Assembly (NCBI RefSeq): GCF_023740735.1
Contig: NZ_JAMRXH010000008.1
Location: 124,001-188,000 of the forward strand
DNA from: Nocardia sp. CDC159
GTDB taxonomy: Bacteria > Actinomycetota > Actinomycetes > Mycobacteriales > Mycobacteriaceae
Reading direction: 5' to 3'
Length of the DNA stretch: 64,000 nucleotides
Below, one piece after another: positions 26,539 to 36,300 of this stretch. Positions within the stretch are counted from its first letter, which is position 1; each line of letters opens with the position of its first letter. A program made the translations under genes and the position numbers. Below the pieces are notes generated by a model. That model did not search any database, was not told the DNA's origin, and saw only the letters and a list, made by a program, of their open reading frames with translations.

Positions 26539-27798
26539 TCAGTCGGGCTCGAGTGGCCGTCGTCCGGTCAGCGGTCCCCAGACCACGAGCAATCCGATCA
26601 TCACCACCAGCGCGGCGGTGATGACCGAGAAGACCGCGCCGGGACCGTGGCTCTCCAGCAGCGGCAGCAGCAGGAACGGCTGCACCGCCGTGCTCAGCTT
26701 CGACAGCGAATAGGTCGCGCCCGAGGCCGTCCCGCGCACGCTGGTGGGGAACGACTCCGGCAGATAGGTGTGGATCGCGTCGGAGAAGACGTTGCTCGCC
26801 ACGGTGAACAGAGCGCCGGAGAGCAGGATCAGCGGTACGGCCGTCGCGAAGCCGAAGATCAGTCCGAACACCGCCATCAGCGCGGTCGTGGCGATCACCA
26901 GATACTTGCGCTCGACGCGTTCGATCAGCGGGATCGTCAGCAGTGAGCCGATCGGATAGCCCAGATAGGTGATGGCCAGATAGCCCAGCGAGTTCACCAC
27001 CGTGAAGCCCTTGGCGTGCAGTACCAGCACCGCCAGCGTGCCGAAGCCGTAGTAGCCGAAGACCTGCAGGATCATCACCGCGGAGAACAGCAGGGTGCGA
27101 CCCCGGAAGGGCGGGCGGAGGATTCGCGCGAACGGCACGTGTTCGGCCGTGGTCTGTTGTCGGGCCAGCCACTTCGGTGATTCCGGCATGTGCCGCCGCG
27201 CGACGAACACCAGCGCGGCGCCGAGACCGCCGATCACGAACAGCCAGCGCCAGCCGTCGATGCCGAGTGGGCGCAGCGGGACCAGCCAGCGCGCGAGGAA
27301 TCCGACCGTGGGCACCGCGCAGAAACCGATGGTGTAGGCGATGGCGATCATCCGGCCGCGCACCTGCGCGGGCATCACCTCGGACAGATAGGTGTCGGAG
27401 ACGGTCATCTCCGCGCCGATGCCCAGGCCCGCGAGCGCGCGGGTGGCCATGAGGAACCAGACGTTCGGGCTGAACGCGCCCAGCAGGGTGAAGCCCGCGT
27501 ACAGGCCGATATTGATCATGAACATCCGGCGGCGGCCGAACAGATCCGACAACCGGCCCAGCACCAGCGCGCCGAAGAACTGACCGGCGAAGGCCGAGGC
27601 GAGGATGCCGCTGAGCTGATAGGTCGACAGCTGCAGTTCCTGCTTCAGCACGCCGGTGATGGTGCCGGCCAGGAACAGCTCGTAGAGATCGAAGAACAGG
27701 CCCATTCCGACCAGGGCGACCAGCTTGCGATGGATGGGCCGGACCGGGAGTTGGTCGAGCCGCAGGCCGCTGCGGCCGTCTTCGACTGTTGTCGCCAT
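26539..27798 (-). CDS. Major facilitator superfamily transporter (sugar-porter type)
   Basis: This 419-residue protein has about twelve hydrophobic helices. It carries the MFS loop motif GRLSDLFGRRRMF between helices 2 and 3, and VRGRMIAIAYTIGF in helix 4. PESPKWL after helix 6 fits the sugar-porter/benzoate group. It would move a small solute across the membrane using the proton gradient; the solute is unknown. ATG 27798 was chosen over the TTG at 27822. It is on the infA strand but 192 bases away, and looks like its own unit. Confidence 0.88.
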   Translation of the reverse strand: MATTVEDGRSGLRLDQLPVRPIHRKLVALVGMGLFFDLYELFLAGTITGVLKQELQLSTYQLSGILASAFAGQFFGALVLGRLSDLFGRRRMFMINIGLYAGFTLLGAFSPNVWFLMATRALAGLGIGAEMTVSDTYLSEVMPAQVRGRMIAIAYTIGFCAVPTVGFLARWLVPLRPLGIDGWRWLFVIGGLGAALVFVARRHMPESPKWLARQQTTAEHVPFARILRPPFRGRTLLFSAVMILQVFGYYGFGTLAVLVLHAKGFTVVNSLGYLAITYLGYPIGSLLTIPLIERVERKYLVIATTALMAVFGLIFGFATAVPLILLSGALFTVASNVFSDAIHTYLPESFPTSVRGTASGATYSLSKLSTAVQPFLLLPLLESHGPGAVFSVITAALVVMIGLLVVWGPLTGRRPLEPD

Positions 27799-27982
27799 CC
27801 CGCCATGCTCCCGATCTCGCAACGGCCCGGCAATCCAGCGCGCCGAGTGTGAGGCACACTACAGCTATCCGGGCGGGGGTTCCCCGCGGGCCGACCGGGC
27901 GGCAGGTCCGTCACGGCCGTTTTCGCTCGCGTAAACTACCGGCTGTCCAGGTAATCCGGTACCAGCAGATCCAGGGGGATCC

Positions 27983-28075
27983 GTGAGGGAGCGCAGCGAG
28001 CCAGTCTTCTCCGCAGCGCCCTCGGGCACCGCGGAGCTGAGCTCGAGCGTCTGCGAGGTGCGTTGTGGGTCGTAA
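27983..28075 (+). CDS. Leader ORF overlapping the espI-like start (30 residues)
   Basis: A short frame starts at GTG 27983, four bases after the site AGGGGG, and ends at TAA 28075, inside the first codons of the espI-like gene in another frame. The product starts MRERSEPVFSAAPSG. The good ribosome site and the overlap suggest a leader peptide that couples or regulates translation of the next gene. The 5' end, GTGAGGGAGCGCAGCGAG, is a phrase found often in front of mycolata genes, so it may instead be a repeat element. Confidence 0.35.
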   Translation: MRERSEPVFSAAPSGTAELSSSVCEVRCGS

Positions 28076-31000
28076 CGACGACGGCCTCCCGATGCTGCCG
28101 CCGTGGCTGTCCGAAAGCGAAGTCACACAGGTCGGTTACGAGGCTCCGGTCCAGAACCTGCCGCACGAGGAGTACATCCCCGAGGAGTCCGCCTCCCGGC
28201 GCAAGGGCCGCCGCAAGGCCGAGGATCCGGAGGGCGGCAAGAAGCGCCGGATCGGCTGGCGCCGCGACAAATCCGAGTCCGAGGAGCGGGAGGAGCCACC
28301 CGCCCCCGACAGCGCGGCACCGCGGCAACTCCCGCCCCTCCCCCAGCGACACGGCGGCGAATTCCAACTGCCCCACCAGAATTCGCCCACGCGGGCCAAC
28401 GGTGACGAGTACCCCGGCCGGTACGGCGGCGGCACCGCGACGCAGCGGCCGGGCGGCGGGCACGCGCCTGCCCCGGGCGAGCAAACCCCCGCGTCACACC
28501 TGGAGGGCGGATATCCGCCCCCGCCCAGCGAATACTCACCCACGCTGGGCGGACATCCCGCGACTTCGCGCGAGAGCACCGGCTACGCCCCGACCGGACC
28601 AACCCCCACTCCCGAGAGTGGTGAATACCCGAGCGGACACCCGCCGACTCCCGGAGGGCACGCTCCCGCCACATCACACGAAGGCACCGATTACGCCCCC
28701 ACGGGGGGCGGACATACCCCCACTCCCGAGAGCAGCGGATACCCAGGCGCGTACACACCCGCACCCGGCGGACCCATTCCCGGCACGGCACGCGAGGACG
28801 CCGATTACACCTCCGCGCCGGGCGGGCCGACCTCCCCCCGGGCAAGCGGCGGGTACCCGCCACAGCACGGTGGATACCCGGGCGGGCAGGCGCCGGCGGC
28901 AACTCCGGCCGCGGGCGGTGAATCCGCGGCGCAGGCGGGAAGCTCTGCGCCGCAGGGGTTTTCGGAAAGGCCGCAGGCAGCGCCGACCTGGCAGGCTCCG
29001 CCGTCGGTGCCGCAGTCCTATTCGGCGGCGAGTGCCCCCGATGCCGAGTCGGTAGAGCAGACGACGCGGATCGGCCGTCGGCCCGAGTTGCCGGATCTGC
29101 CGCCGCCTCCGGATCGCACGGCCGACCGGCCGTCGCTGCCGGAGCCGCCGGGACCGGCCGATCGTCCCGCGCCCGAACGGCTTCCGGATCCATCGCAGGC
29201 GGTCCCTCCCGCGGACGAACCGGCCCCGCCCTGGCTGAGCCCCATGCGCGTCCCCGAGCCGCCCGCGGAACCGGCTCCGGCATCGGCGGATTCGGCACCG
29301 CCGACGGCCGCCGAACCTGCGGGTCTCCCCACGGCCCGGCCCGACGAGCAGGTCGCCACCCCGGCTCCGGCCGCCGATCGCCACCCCGCGCTCGAGACGC
29401 CGATCCCGACGCACCTCGGTCCGGCCGGCGAGCCCACCGCCTTCGTGCGGCCGCGCGGCGAATCCGGTCCGCACCTCCCGATGACCGCCCCGCACGAGGC
29501 GCGCAACGGAACCGGCGCGCCCACAGCGCAGCCCGTCCCCGGACCGGAAACATCGGCACCGATCAGTGCGACAGCCACACCGCAACTACCCCCCGGCCCC
29601 GGCCCCGCAGCGCAGCCACCGAGTGCCGAAACGGCCACGCCCACAACGCGGTACCCTGCCGCCGATCCACGGCTACCGCAGGCGCCCGCCGCGAGCATGC
29701 AAGCCCCGGGCGACGAAACAGCCACACCCACAACCCGCTACCCCGCCACCGATCCGGGGCTACCACACGCACCCACCCCCGGCGCACGGACACCGGGCGA
29801 CGAAACGGGCACGCCCACAACCCGGTACCCCGGCACCGACCCACGACTACCGCACGTACCCACCCCCGGCGCACCCGCCCCGGGCGACGAAACGGGCACG
29901 CCCGCAACCCGGTACCCCGGCACCGATCCGCGCATACCGCACGCCCCCGGACCGGCGATGCCGCAGTCGGGCCCCGCCGCCTACCATCCGCGTACCGCCC
30001 CGCCGGCCCCGGGCGGCGACGATCGCGCGCCCGGGCACTACAACGGAACGAACCCGGCCGCAGCGGGTTACGCCGCGCCGTACGAGCAGCCGGGCCCTCC
30101 CTACGCGCCCCCGCACGGCGGGCAGTGGCAGCAGCCCGGTGGACAGTGGGGCACGCCGCAGCCGCAGCACTTCGGGCAGCAGGGGCCGCCGCCCTCGCTG
30201 GACGATGTGCCGGTGCGCCGGGCCAAGAAGGCGCCCGGATCGGGCTGGCGGCGCGCGGTGCACCACATGTCCGGCGGTGCGATCAATCCCGGGATGTCCG
30301 CGGAGGAGCGGCGGCTGCAGGAGCTGGTCGCGCGGATCCGCCAGCCCGTGCGCGGGGACTATCGCATCGCGGTGCTCTCACTCAAGGGCGGCGTCGGCAA
30401 GACCACGACCACCATGGGCATCGGCTCGATCTTCGCGTCCATCCGCGGCGATCGGGTGATCGCGGTGGACGCCAATCCGGACTTCGGCACGCTGTCCCAG
30501 CGCGTCTCGCTGCAGACCCGCTCGACCGTGCGAGATCTGCTGCTGGATCAGTCCATCCGCTCGTATTCGGATGTGCGCAGGCACACCTCCCAGGCCACCA
30601 GCAGGCTGGAAGTACTTGCCAGCGAACGCGATCCGGCCGCGTCGGAGGCGTTCAGCGAGGAGGAGTACCGCAAGGTCGCCCGCATCCTGCAGCGGTTCTA
30701 CAACATCATCCTCACCGACTGCGGTACCGGACTGATGCATTCGGCCATGGCGGGCGTGCTGGATCTGGCGCATTCGCTGGTGCTGATCTCGTCCTCGGCG
30801 ATCGACGGCGCCCGCAGCGCCGCCGCCACCCTGGACTGGCTGTCGCTGCACGGCCACGACCACCTGGTGCGCAATGCCGTCGTGGTGATCAACCTGCCGC
30901 GACCGGGCTCACCCAATGTGGGCATTCAACAACTGCGCGAATACTTCCTGTCCCGCTGCCGCGCGGTGCACATCATCCCCTACGACCCGCATCTGTCCGA

Positions 31001-31115
31001 GGGCGCCGAGATCGACCTGGCCCGTTTGCACAAGAACACCAAACGCGCCCTGGTCGAGCTGGCCGCCACTGTCGCAGACGATTTCGCCACCGACCACCGG
31101 CGTTACAGTGTGTGA
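28065..31115 (+). CDS. EspI-like proline-rich ParA/MinD-family ATPase
   Basis: This 1016-residue protein has a long Pro/Ala/Gly-rich disordered part (about residues 80-740) and a C-terminal ParA/MinD ATPase (about 765-1016). The deviant P-loop is LKGGVGKTTTT (about 772), and switch motifs DANPDFGTLSQ and ILTDCGTGL follow. This matches EspI (Rv3876) of ESX-1 and its ESX-2 counterpart Rv3888c, cytosolic ATPases linked to control of secretion. The start is GTG 28065, with GAGGTG upstream. It stands near the second ESX locus but is separated from it by three other genes. Four 29-residue repeats lie at residues 522-637. Confidence 0.85.
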   Translation: MGRNDDGLPMLPPWLSESEVTQVGYEAPVQNLPHEEYIPEESASRRKGRRKAEDPEGGKKRRIGWRRDKSESEEREEPPAPDSAAPRQLPPLPQRHGGEFQLPHQNSPTRANGDEYPGRYGGGTATQRPGGGHAPAPGEQTPASHLEGGYPPPPSEYSPTLGGHPATSRESTGYAPTGPTPTPESGEYPSGHPPTPGGHAPATSHEGTDYAPTGGGHTPTPESSGYPGAYTPAPGGPIPGTAREDADYTSAPGGPTSPRASGGYPPQHGGYPGGQAPAATPAAGGESAAQAGSSAPQGFSERPQAAPTWQAPPSVPQSYSAASAPDAESVEQTTRIGRRPELPDLPPPPDRTADRPSLPEPPGPADRPAPERLPDPSQAVPPADEPAPPWLSPMRVPEPPAEPAPASADSAPPTAAEPAGLPTARPDEQVATPAPAADRHPALETPIPTHLGPAGEPTAFVRPRGESGPHLPMTAPHEARNGTGAPTAQPVPGPETSAPISATATPQLPPGPGPAAQPPSAETATPTTRYPAADPRLPQAPAASMQAPGDETATPTTRYPATDPGLPHAPTPGARTPGDETGTPTTRYPGTDPRLPHVPTPGAPAPGDETGTPATRYPGTDPRIPHAPGPAMPQSGPAAYHPRTAPPAPGGDDRAPGHYNGTNPAAAGYAAPYEQPGPPYAPPHGGQWQQPGGQWGTPQPQHFGQQGPPPSLDDVPVRRAKKAPGSGWRRAVHHMSGGAINPGMSAEERRLQELVARIRQPVRGDYRIAVLSLKGGVGKTTTTMGIGSIFASIRGDRVIAVDANPDFGTLSQRVSLQTRSTVRDLLLDQSIRSYSDVRRHTSQATSRLEVLASERDPAASEAFSEEEYRKVARILQRFYNIILTDCGTGLMHSAMAGVLDLAHSLVLISSSAIDGARSAAATLDWLSLHGHDHLVRNAVVVINLPRPGSPNVGIQQLREYFLSRCRAVHIIPYDPHLSEGAEIDLARLHKNTKRALVELAATVADDFATDHRRYSV
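29628..29975 (+). repeat. Four tandem 87-base repeats inside the espI-like gene
   Basis: Four copies with an exact 87-base period start at 29628, 29715, 29802 and 29889. Each encodes 29 residues built around GDETxTPTTRYPxTDPRLP. They keep frame and lie in the disordered proline-rich part. Copies 2-4 are the most alike, so copy number may vary between strains. Confidence 0.85.
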
Positions 31116-31138
31116 TTGCGCCGGCCCCGTCGTCGCGG

Positions 31139-31163
31139 GTTTGCGGCGCCCTGCGCCGCAAAC
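31139..31163 (+). terminator. Terminator hairpin after the espI-like gene
   Basis: GTTTGCGGCGC (31139-31149) and GCGCCGCAAAC (31153-31163) form a perfect 11-bp stem with a 3-base loop, 24 bases after the stop codon. It lies between convergent genes. There is no T-run. Confidence 0.65.
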
Positions 31164-31231
31164 GTGCGGGAGAGAAGCACCGATAGCCGCGTTTTCGATC
31201 GTGGTGTCCGATCTGTTCAGCGCGGACGTTC

Positions 31232-31765
31232 CTACCAGGCGGGCAGCCGCCGCCGGCCGGCGAGGACATCGTTGACGAGATCGTCGTAGCCGTCCGCCAA
31301 TTCGGCCAGGTGGTGCCAGGCGCCGTGCAGCATTTCGTCATTCGCGTCGAGGGTCATCAGCGCGTGGTGGGCGCGGACCGAGGCCTCGGCGAGGCGGTCG
31401 ATGACCGAACCGATGGTCTCGGTGTGCAGCGTCGCACCGAGGCGGTGCTGGGGAACCGTGCGGGCGATCCAGTCGTCGATCGCCATCACCAATTCGGTTC
31501 GGCGGCGCTCGATTTCGATGATCGTGGTGGGATCGCGGTCGGGCTCGGAACCGCCGCGACCGATGAGCCTGCGCTCGTGCAGCACCGCTAGATCCCGGGC
31601 GAACCACAGCATGGGGCCGCCGATGACGCGATGACCGCGACAGGCGCGCAACAACAAATCGGAACTCGGCAGTAAGCCGGTCGTCAGGGATTGGACCGCG
31701 GTCGCGCTCTGTGGTGCGTCGGGCAGCGCCACGACCACCGTCTGAGATGTCTCCGAACCTGCCAC
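31232..31765 (-). CDS. DUF4254 family protein
   Basis: This 177-residue all-helical protein has the DUF4254 marks VALPDAPQSATA, LTTGLLPSSDLLLRACRGH and LHTETIGSVIDRLAE. The family is common in mycolata and has no settled function. The conserved His, Glu and Asp positions hint at a bound ligand or metal, which is inference. The start is GTG 31765, with GAGG four bases upstream. It is divergent from the GntR regulator, which may control it. Confidence 0.75.
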   Translation of the reverse strand: MAGSETSQTVVVALPDAPQSATAVQSLTTGLLPSSDLLLRACRGHRVIGGPMLWFARDLAVLHERRLIGRGGSEPDRDPTTIIEIERRRTELVMAIDDWIARTVPQHRLGATLHTETIGSVIDRLAEASVRAHHALMTLDANDEMLHGAWHHLAELADGYDDLVNDVLAGRRRLPAW

Positions 31766-31828
31766 GTTGCCTCGCCGTCATCGCCGTTACAACACCCGTT
31801 CAGGACTTCATTACAATAAACCTCTGAA

Positions 31829-31852
31829 GGCGTGTGTCAAGGGTCACACGCC
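31829..31852. promoter_or_regulatory. Inverted repeat between the DUF4254 and gntR genes
   Basis: GGCGTGTG (31829-31836) and CACACGCC (31845-31852) are perfect 8-base arms around 8 bases. The repeat lies 53 bases before the gntR start in the 139-base divergent gap, next to an AT-rich TACAAT box (31812-31817). It is a likely operator for the GntR protein. Confidence 0.5.
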
Positions 31853-31904
31853 CATCGGACCAGCAGAGTAGACTCCATTTCTCGAGGCACAACCTAGGAG
31901 CGAG

Positions 31905-32747
31905 ATGGCGGCGGAGGGTCCGAGGTACCAGCGGATCGCTGACCTCCTCCGCGAGGAGATCCGAGGCGGCACCTGGAAGCCGGGCGATCGATTACCCAGT
32001 CACTCGGAGCTTGCGGAGCAAATGCAGGTGTCGATCACCACCGCCCGCAACGCCATTCAGGTTCTCGTGGCCGAAAACCTGCTCTACACGGCAACTTCCC
32101 GGGGGACCATCGTCCGCAGTCAGGAAGTACTGGAATCGGTTGTGACCAACCACATCCGGCCGGACCGGCCGAAGTCGTCGCACGACATCTTCTCCGAGAT
32201 CGCGCGCGCGGCCGGGCGCGAACCGTCCAAGCAGTTCACCGCGCGCATGGAACCCGCCGACGGGGAGGTCGCGCTGTGGCTGGGCGTGCCGAAGGACTCC
32301 TGGGTCATGTCGAGAACCGTTGTCCAGTATCTGGACAACGAGCCGTGGTCGTGGGAGGTGAGTTTCTATCCACGGGACTTGGCAGAGGCCACCGGGATCG
32401 ACTCGCCGCACGACATTCCCGAGGGCACCACCCGTCGGCTGGCAGCGCGGGGCCACGCCGAGACAGCGCACCGCGACACCATCGTCGCCCGCCCCGCGAC
32501 CGCCGAGGAGGCGGCGGTCCTCGGTGTCGGCATCGGCACCATGCTGCTGGATCATTTGCGCATCGGCGCGAACGCCGCGCGCATCACGCGCGTCACCCGG
32601 CATCGCTCGATCGCCGCGCGCAACCGGCTCGCCTACGAGCTGGGCGATGACGGCGGCACCGAGATGATCCGCAAGGTCCTGGGATCGCCGCAGCCCCCGG
32701 GCAATTCGCATTCCTTCGGTAGCTCGCTGGTGCCAGGACCACCATGA
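31905..32747 (+). CDS. GntR/HutC-family transcriptional regulator
   Basis: This 280-residue protein has an N-terminal winged helix (about 5-75, with LPSHSELAEQMQVSITTAR) and a UTRA ligand-binding domain (about 90-250). HutC/GntR proteins usually repress uptake or catabolic genes until a small effector binds. It is translationally coupled to the acetyltransferase gene (ATGA overlap) and divergent from the DUF4254 gene. No nearby gene gives away the effector. Confidence 0.9.
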   Translation: MAAEGPRYQRIADLLREEIRGGTWKPGDRLPSHSELAEQMQVSITTARNAIQVLVAENLLYTATSRGTIVRSQEVLESVVTNHIRPDRPKSSHDIFSEIARAAGREPSKQFTARMEPADGEVALWLGVPKDSWVMSRTVVQYLDNEPWSWEVSFYPRDLAEATGIDSPHDIPEGTTRRLAARGHAETAHRDTIVARPATAEEAAVLGVGIGTMLLDHLRIGANAARITRVTRHRSIAARNRLAYELGDDGGTEMIRKVLGSPQPPGNSHSFGSSLVPGPP

Positions 32748-33340
32748 CGATCCGCATCCGCCAGGCGCATATGAGCGATCTCGGCACCATCTGCCGATTA
32801 CGACTCCAACGAACGGCCTGGCTTGCGGAACGAGGCTCGGATCAATGGACCCGCCAGGGGCGGGGGTTACCGATCGAACGGTTTGCCCGCGCGGTGGGCC
32901 GCGCCGTGCGCGCCGGGGAGACCTGGATCGCGGAGGTCGACGGCGAACCGGCAGGCACCATCACCGTGAACGATCGTGCCGACGCCGGTCTGTGGTCGCC
33001 GGGCGAGATCGCCGACGCCGTCATCGTGCACTACATGATCGTCGACCTCCGCTTCGCCGGCCGGGGCGTCGGGAAGGCGCTGCTGGCCTACGCCGGCGCC
33101 GTGGCTTGCGAGCGCCATCGCACCTGGGTGCGCCTGGACGCGTGGACGACCAATACCACCCTGCACGACTACTACCGGCGTGCGGGGTTTCGCCTGGTCC
33201 GTCTCGCCGGGCCCGACGCGCCCGGCCCGTCCGGTGCCCTGTTCGAGCGCCGTGCCGGTGCCTGGGATGCCGTAGGCGCGGACGCCGCCACGGAAGGTTG
33301 GTGCCACGTGGCGGCACGCTCTCACAGCGGAGGCAGATAG
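32744..33340 (+). CDS. GNAT-family N-acetyltransferase
   Basis: This 198-residue protein carries the acetyl-CoA loop LRFAGRGVGKALL (about 100-112) and the late segment LHDYYRRAGFRLVR of the Gcn5 fold. The substrate is unknown. Its ATG overlaps the gntR stop. At its 3' end it overlaps the convergent eccC gene by 19 bases, so the two transcripts would be complementary there. Confidence 0.88.
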   Translation: MTIRIRQAHMSDLGTICRLRLQRTAWLAERGSDQWTRQGRGLPIERFARAVGRAVRAGETWIAEVDGEPAGTITVNDRADAGLWSPGEIADAVIVHYMIVDLRFAGRGVGKALLAYAGAVACERHRTWVRLDAWTTNTTLHDYYRRAGFRLVRLAGPDAPGPSGALFERRAGAWDAVGADAATEGWCHVAARSHSGGR

Positions 33341-36300
33341 GCGATCTGAACCATCTCCTGCCCACGGCTACGGGAGACCAGGATGCCGCGCCCGGGCGGC
33401 AGTTTGGTCGGGCGCACGTCGCCGATCAGTTTGCCCTCGTCCCGCGGGCCGCTCATGATCAGCGTATCCACGGACATGTTCTTCATGCCGCCGAGCACCG
33501 GATCGTAGAGTGCGCGGGAGACGCCACCGATGCGTCGGGTCACGATCAGGTGGAAGCCGATGTCACGAGCCTGCGGCAGGTATTCCATCAGCGGGGCGAA
33601 GGGATTGTTGACGCCGCCGACCTGGACCATGTCGTAGTCGTCGATCAGCACGTAGATCTCCGGCCCGCTCCACCAACTGCGTTCGCGCAGCTGCTGCGGG
33701 GTGATGGTCGAATCCGGTATCCGTTTCGACAGGTACGCCGCGACCTCGGCGAGCATCGGCCCGCACGTCTGCGACGAGGTGGAGTAGCCGGCCAGCTGCT
33801 CCCCCTCCACGACCCCCAGCATCGTGCGCCGGTAGTCGATCATGATGATGCGCGCCTCGTCGGGTGTGGCGCTCTCGACCAACCCCATGGCGATATTGCG
33901 CAGCAGCGTGGTCTTGCCGGATTCGACATCCGCGAAGGCCATCAGATGCGGTTCGGTCGAGAAGTCCAGGACCAGCGGTTCCAACTCGTTTTCACCGAGG
34001 CCCACCACGATCCGGGTCGGACTCTGCTCGATTCCGCGTTCGGCCGCCATGGCCAGCACCGCTTCCCGGCCGATCTGTGCCGGCAGCATGCGCACCTCGG
34101 GCGCCCGGCGCGGGCCCCACACCTGCTCGAGCTGCTGTTTGGACATCGCAACGCCCTCCGACAGCGTCTCGGGATCCGTGTTGGAGTCCAGTCGAGGCAG
34201 TGCCAGCAACATGTGCAGCTCCTCGGGTGTCAAACCACGGCCTGGCCGGCCGACGGGCACCAGGGCCGCGGTGCGACGGTTCATCTCGGAGTCGCTCGGG
34301 TCACCCAATCGGAGCTCGAGCCGGGTTCCGATCTGATCCTTCACCGCCGGCCGGATCTCCATCCAGCGAGACGCACTGATCATCAAGTGGATGCCGAACG
34401 AAAGGCCCTGTGCCGCAAAGCCCCAGATCTGCGGTTCCAGGTTCTCGAACTCCTCCCGGATGGTTGCCCAGCCGTCGATGACCAGGAACACATCGCCGAA
34501 TCTGTCGTCGGCCAGCGGATCGCCCTCCGGCATCGAGCCGTCCGGACGCATCTGCGAGAACTTGCGGCGCCGGAATTCCGCCATGGATTCGATACCCAGT
34601 TGGCTGAAGCGCTCCTCCCGCTGCCGCATCAACGAGGACAGCTCGGCGACGGTTCGGCGGACGCGATCGACGTCGAGGCGGCCGGCGACCGAACCGACGT
34701 GCGGCAGACCCGAAAGGCCCGCCATGCTGCCACCACCGAAATCCAGGCAGTAGAACTGCACCTGCTCCGGGGTGTGGGTGGCGGCCGCGGCCATGATGAT
34801 CGTGCGCAGCCCGGTCGACTTACCCGACTGCGGACCGCCGACGATCGCCACATGTCCCTGGGCGCCCGACAATTGAATGGTCAGCACGTCCCGCCGCTGC
34901 TCGTACGGCTTGTCGATGATGCCGATGGGCATCCACAGCTGGCCGTGGCGATTGACCGGCGAGCGCCAGTCGGGGTCGGGCAGCAGCATGTCGACCGACG
35001 GCGACTCGTCCAACGGCGGCAGCCAGACCTCGTGCGCGGGCCGACCGTGCCCGGTCAGCCGGCTCACCACGACCTCGAGCAGGGTCTGCGGGATACCCTC
35101 CTCCGCCGGCGGCGGCGGCTCCGGCAACTCCAGCAACGGATCCGGCTCCGTCTCCGGTGGCGTCTTGACCTCCACCGGCGCGGCGGTGAACACCGTCGGT
35201 GACCCGCTGACGATGCGACCGTCCACCACCACCGGCCCCGACGGCCGCGGTGAGACGTACGGTCCCGACACGTAGGTCGCGTTGAACCGCAAGGGATCCG
35301 CGGCATCGGTCTTGAGGTAGCCGGAGCCGGGGATACTGGGCAAATGGTAGGCGTCCGTGATGCCGAGGACTGCCCGCGACTCGTTGGCGGAAAACGTCCG
35401 CAGGCCGATTCGGTAGGACAGGTGCGAGTCCAGACCCCGCAGCTTGTTCTCCTCGAGACGCTGGGAGGCCAGCAGCAGATGCACGTGCAGCGATCGGCCC
35501 AGGCGACCGATCATCACGAACAGATCGGCGAAATCCGGCTTCTGCGAGAGCAATTCGGAGAACTCGTCGACGACGATGAACAGCGCAGGCAGCGGATCCA
35601 GCGGTGCACCGGCGGCGCGGGCCTTCTCGTAGTCGGTCACGTTGGCGAAGTTGCCCGCCGATCGCAGCAGCTCCTGGCGGCGGTTCATCTCGCCGGCCAG
35701 GGCGTCGCGCATGCGGTCCACCATCGACAGCTCCGCTTCCAGGTTGGTGATGACCGCGGCCACGTGCGGCAGCGGGTCCAATCCCAGGAAGGTCGCACCG
35801 CCCTTGAAGTCGACCAGCACCAGGTTCAGCGCGTCGGGTGAGTGCGTGGCCACCAGCGACAGCACCAGTGTGCGCAGGAACTCCGACTTACCGGAACCGG
35901 TTGCGCCGATGCACAATCCGTGCGGGCCCATGCCGAATTCGGCCGATTCCTTGATGTCCAGCTCCACCGGGGTACCGTCCGGCGTCACGCCGATGGGCAC
36001 CCGCAGCCGTTCGCGGGGCGTGCGGGGGCGCCACACCTTCGCCGGTTCGATCTGAGCGGCGTCGGGGATCTTCAACAGCGCCATCAGGCCGGGATCGGCC
36101 CGGGTCTCGTCGCCCAGGCTGACGATCTGCGCCGCGGTCGCGATCCGATACCGGGCCAGCGCGCGGGCGAACGCCTCGGCCTCGGCGATGCTCACCTGAT
36201 CCGCGGTGGCGAACTTTTCGACACCGGCGGGACTGCGCGCGCTCACCGAGCCGCCCCCCACCACCAGCTGCAGGCCGCGCCGCGCGGCCAGCCCGTTCTC

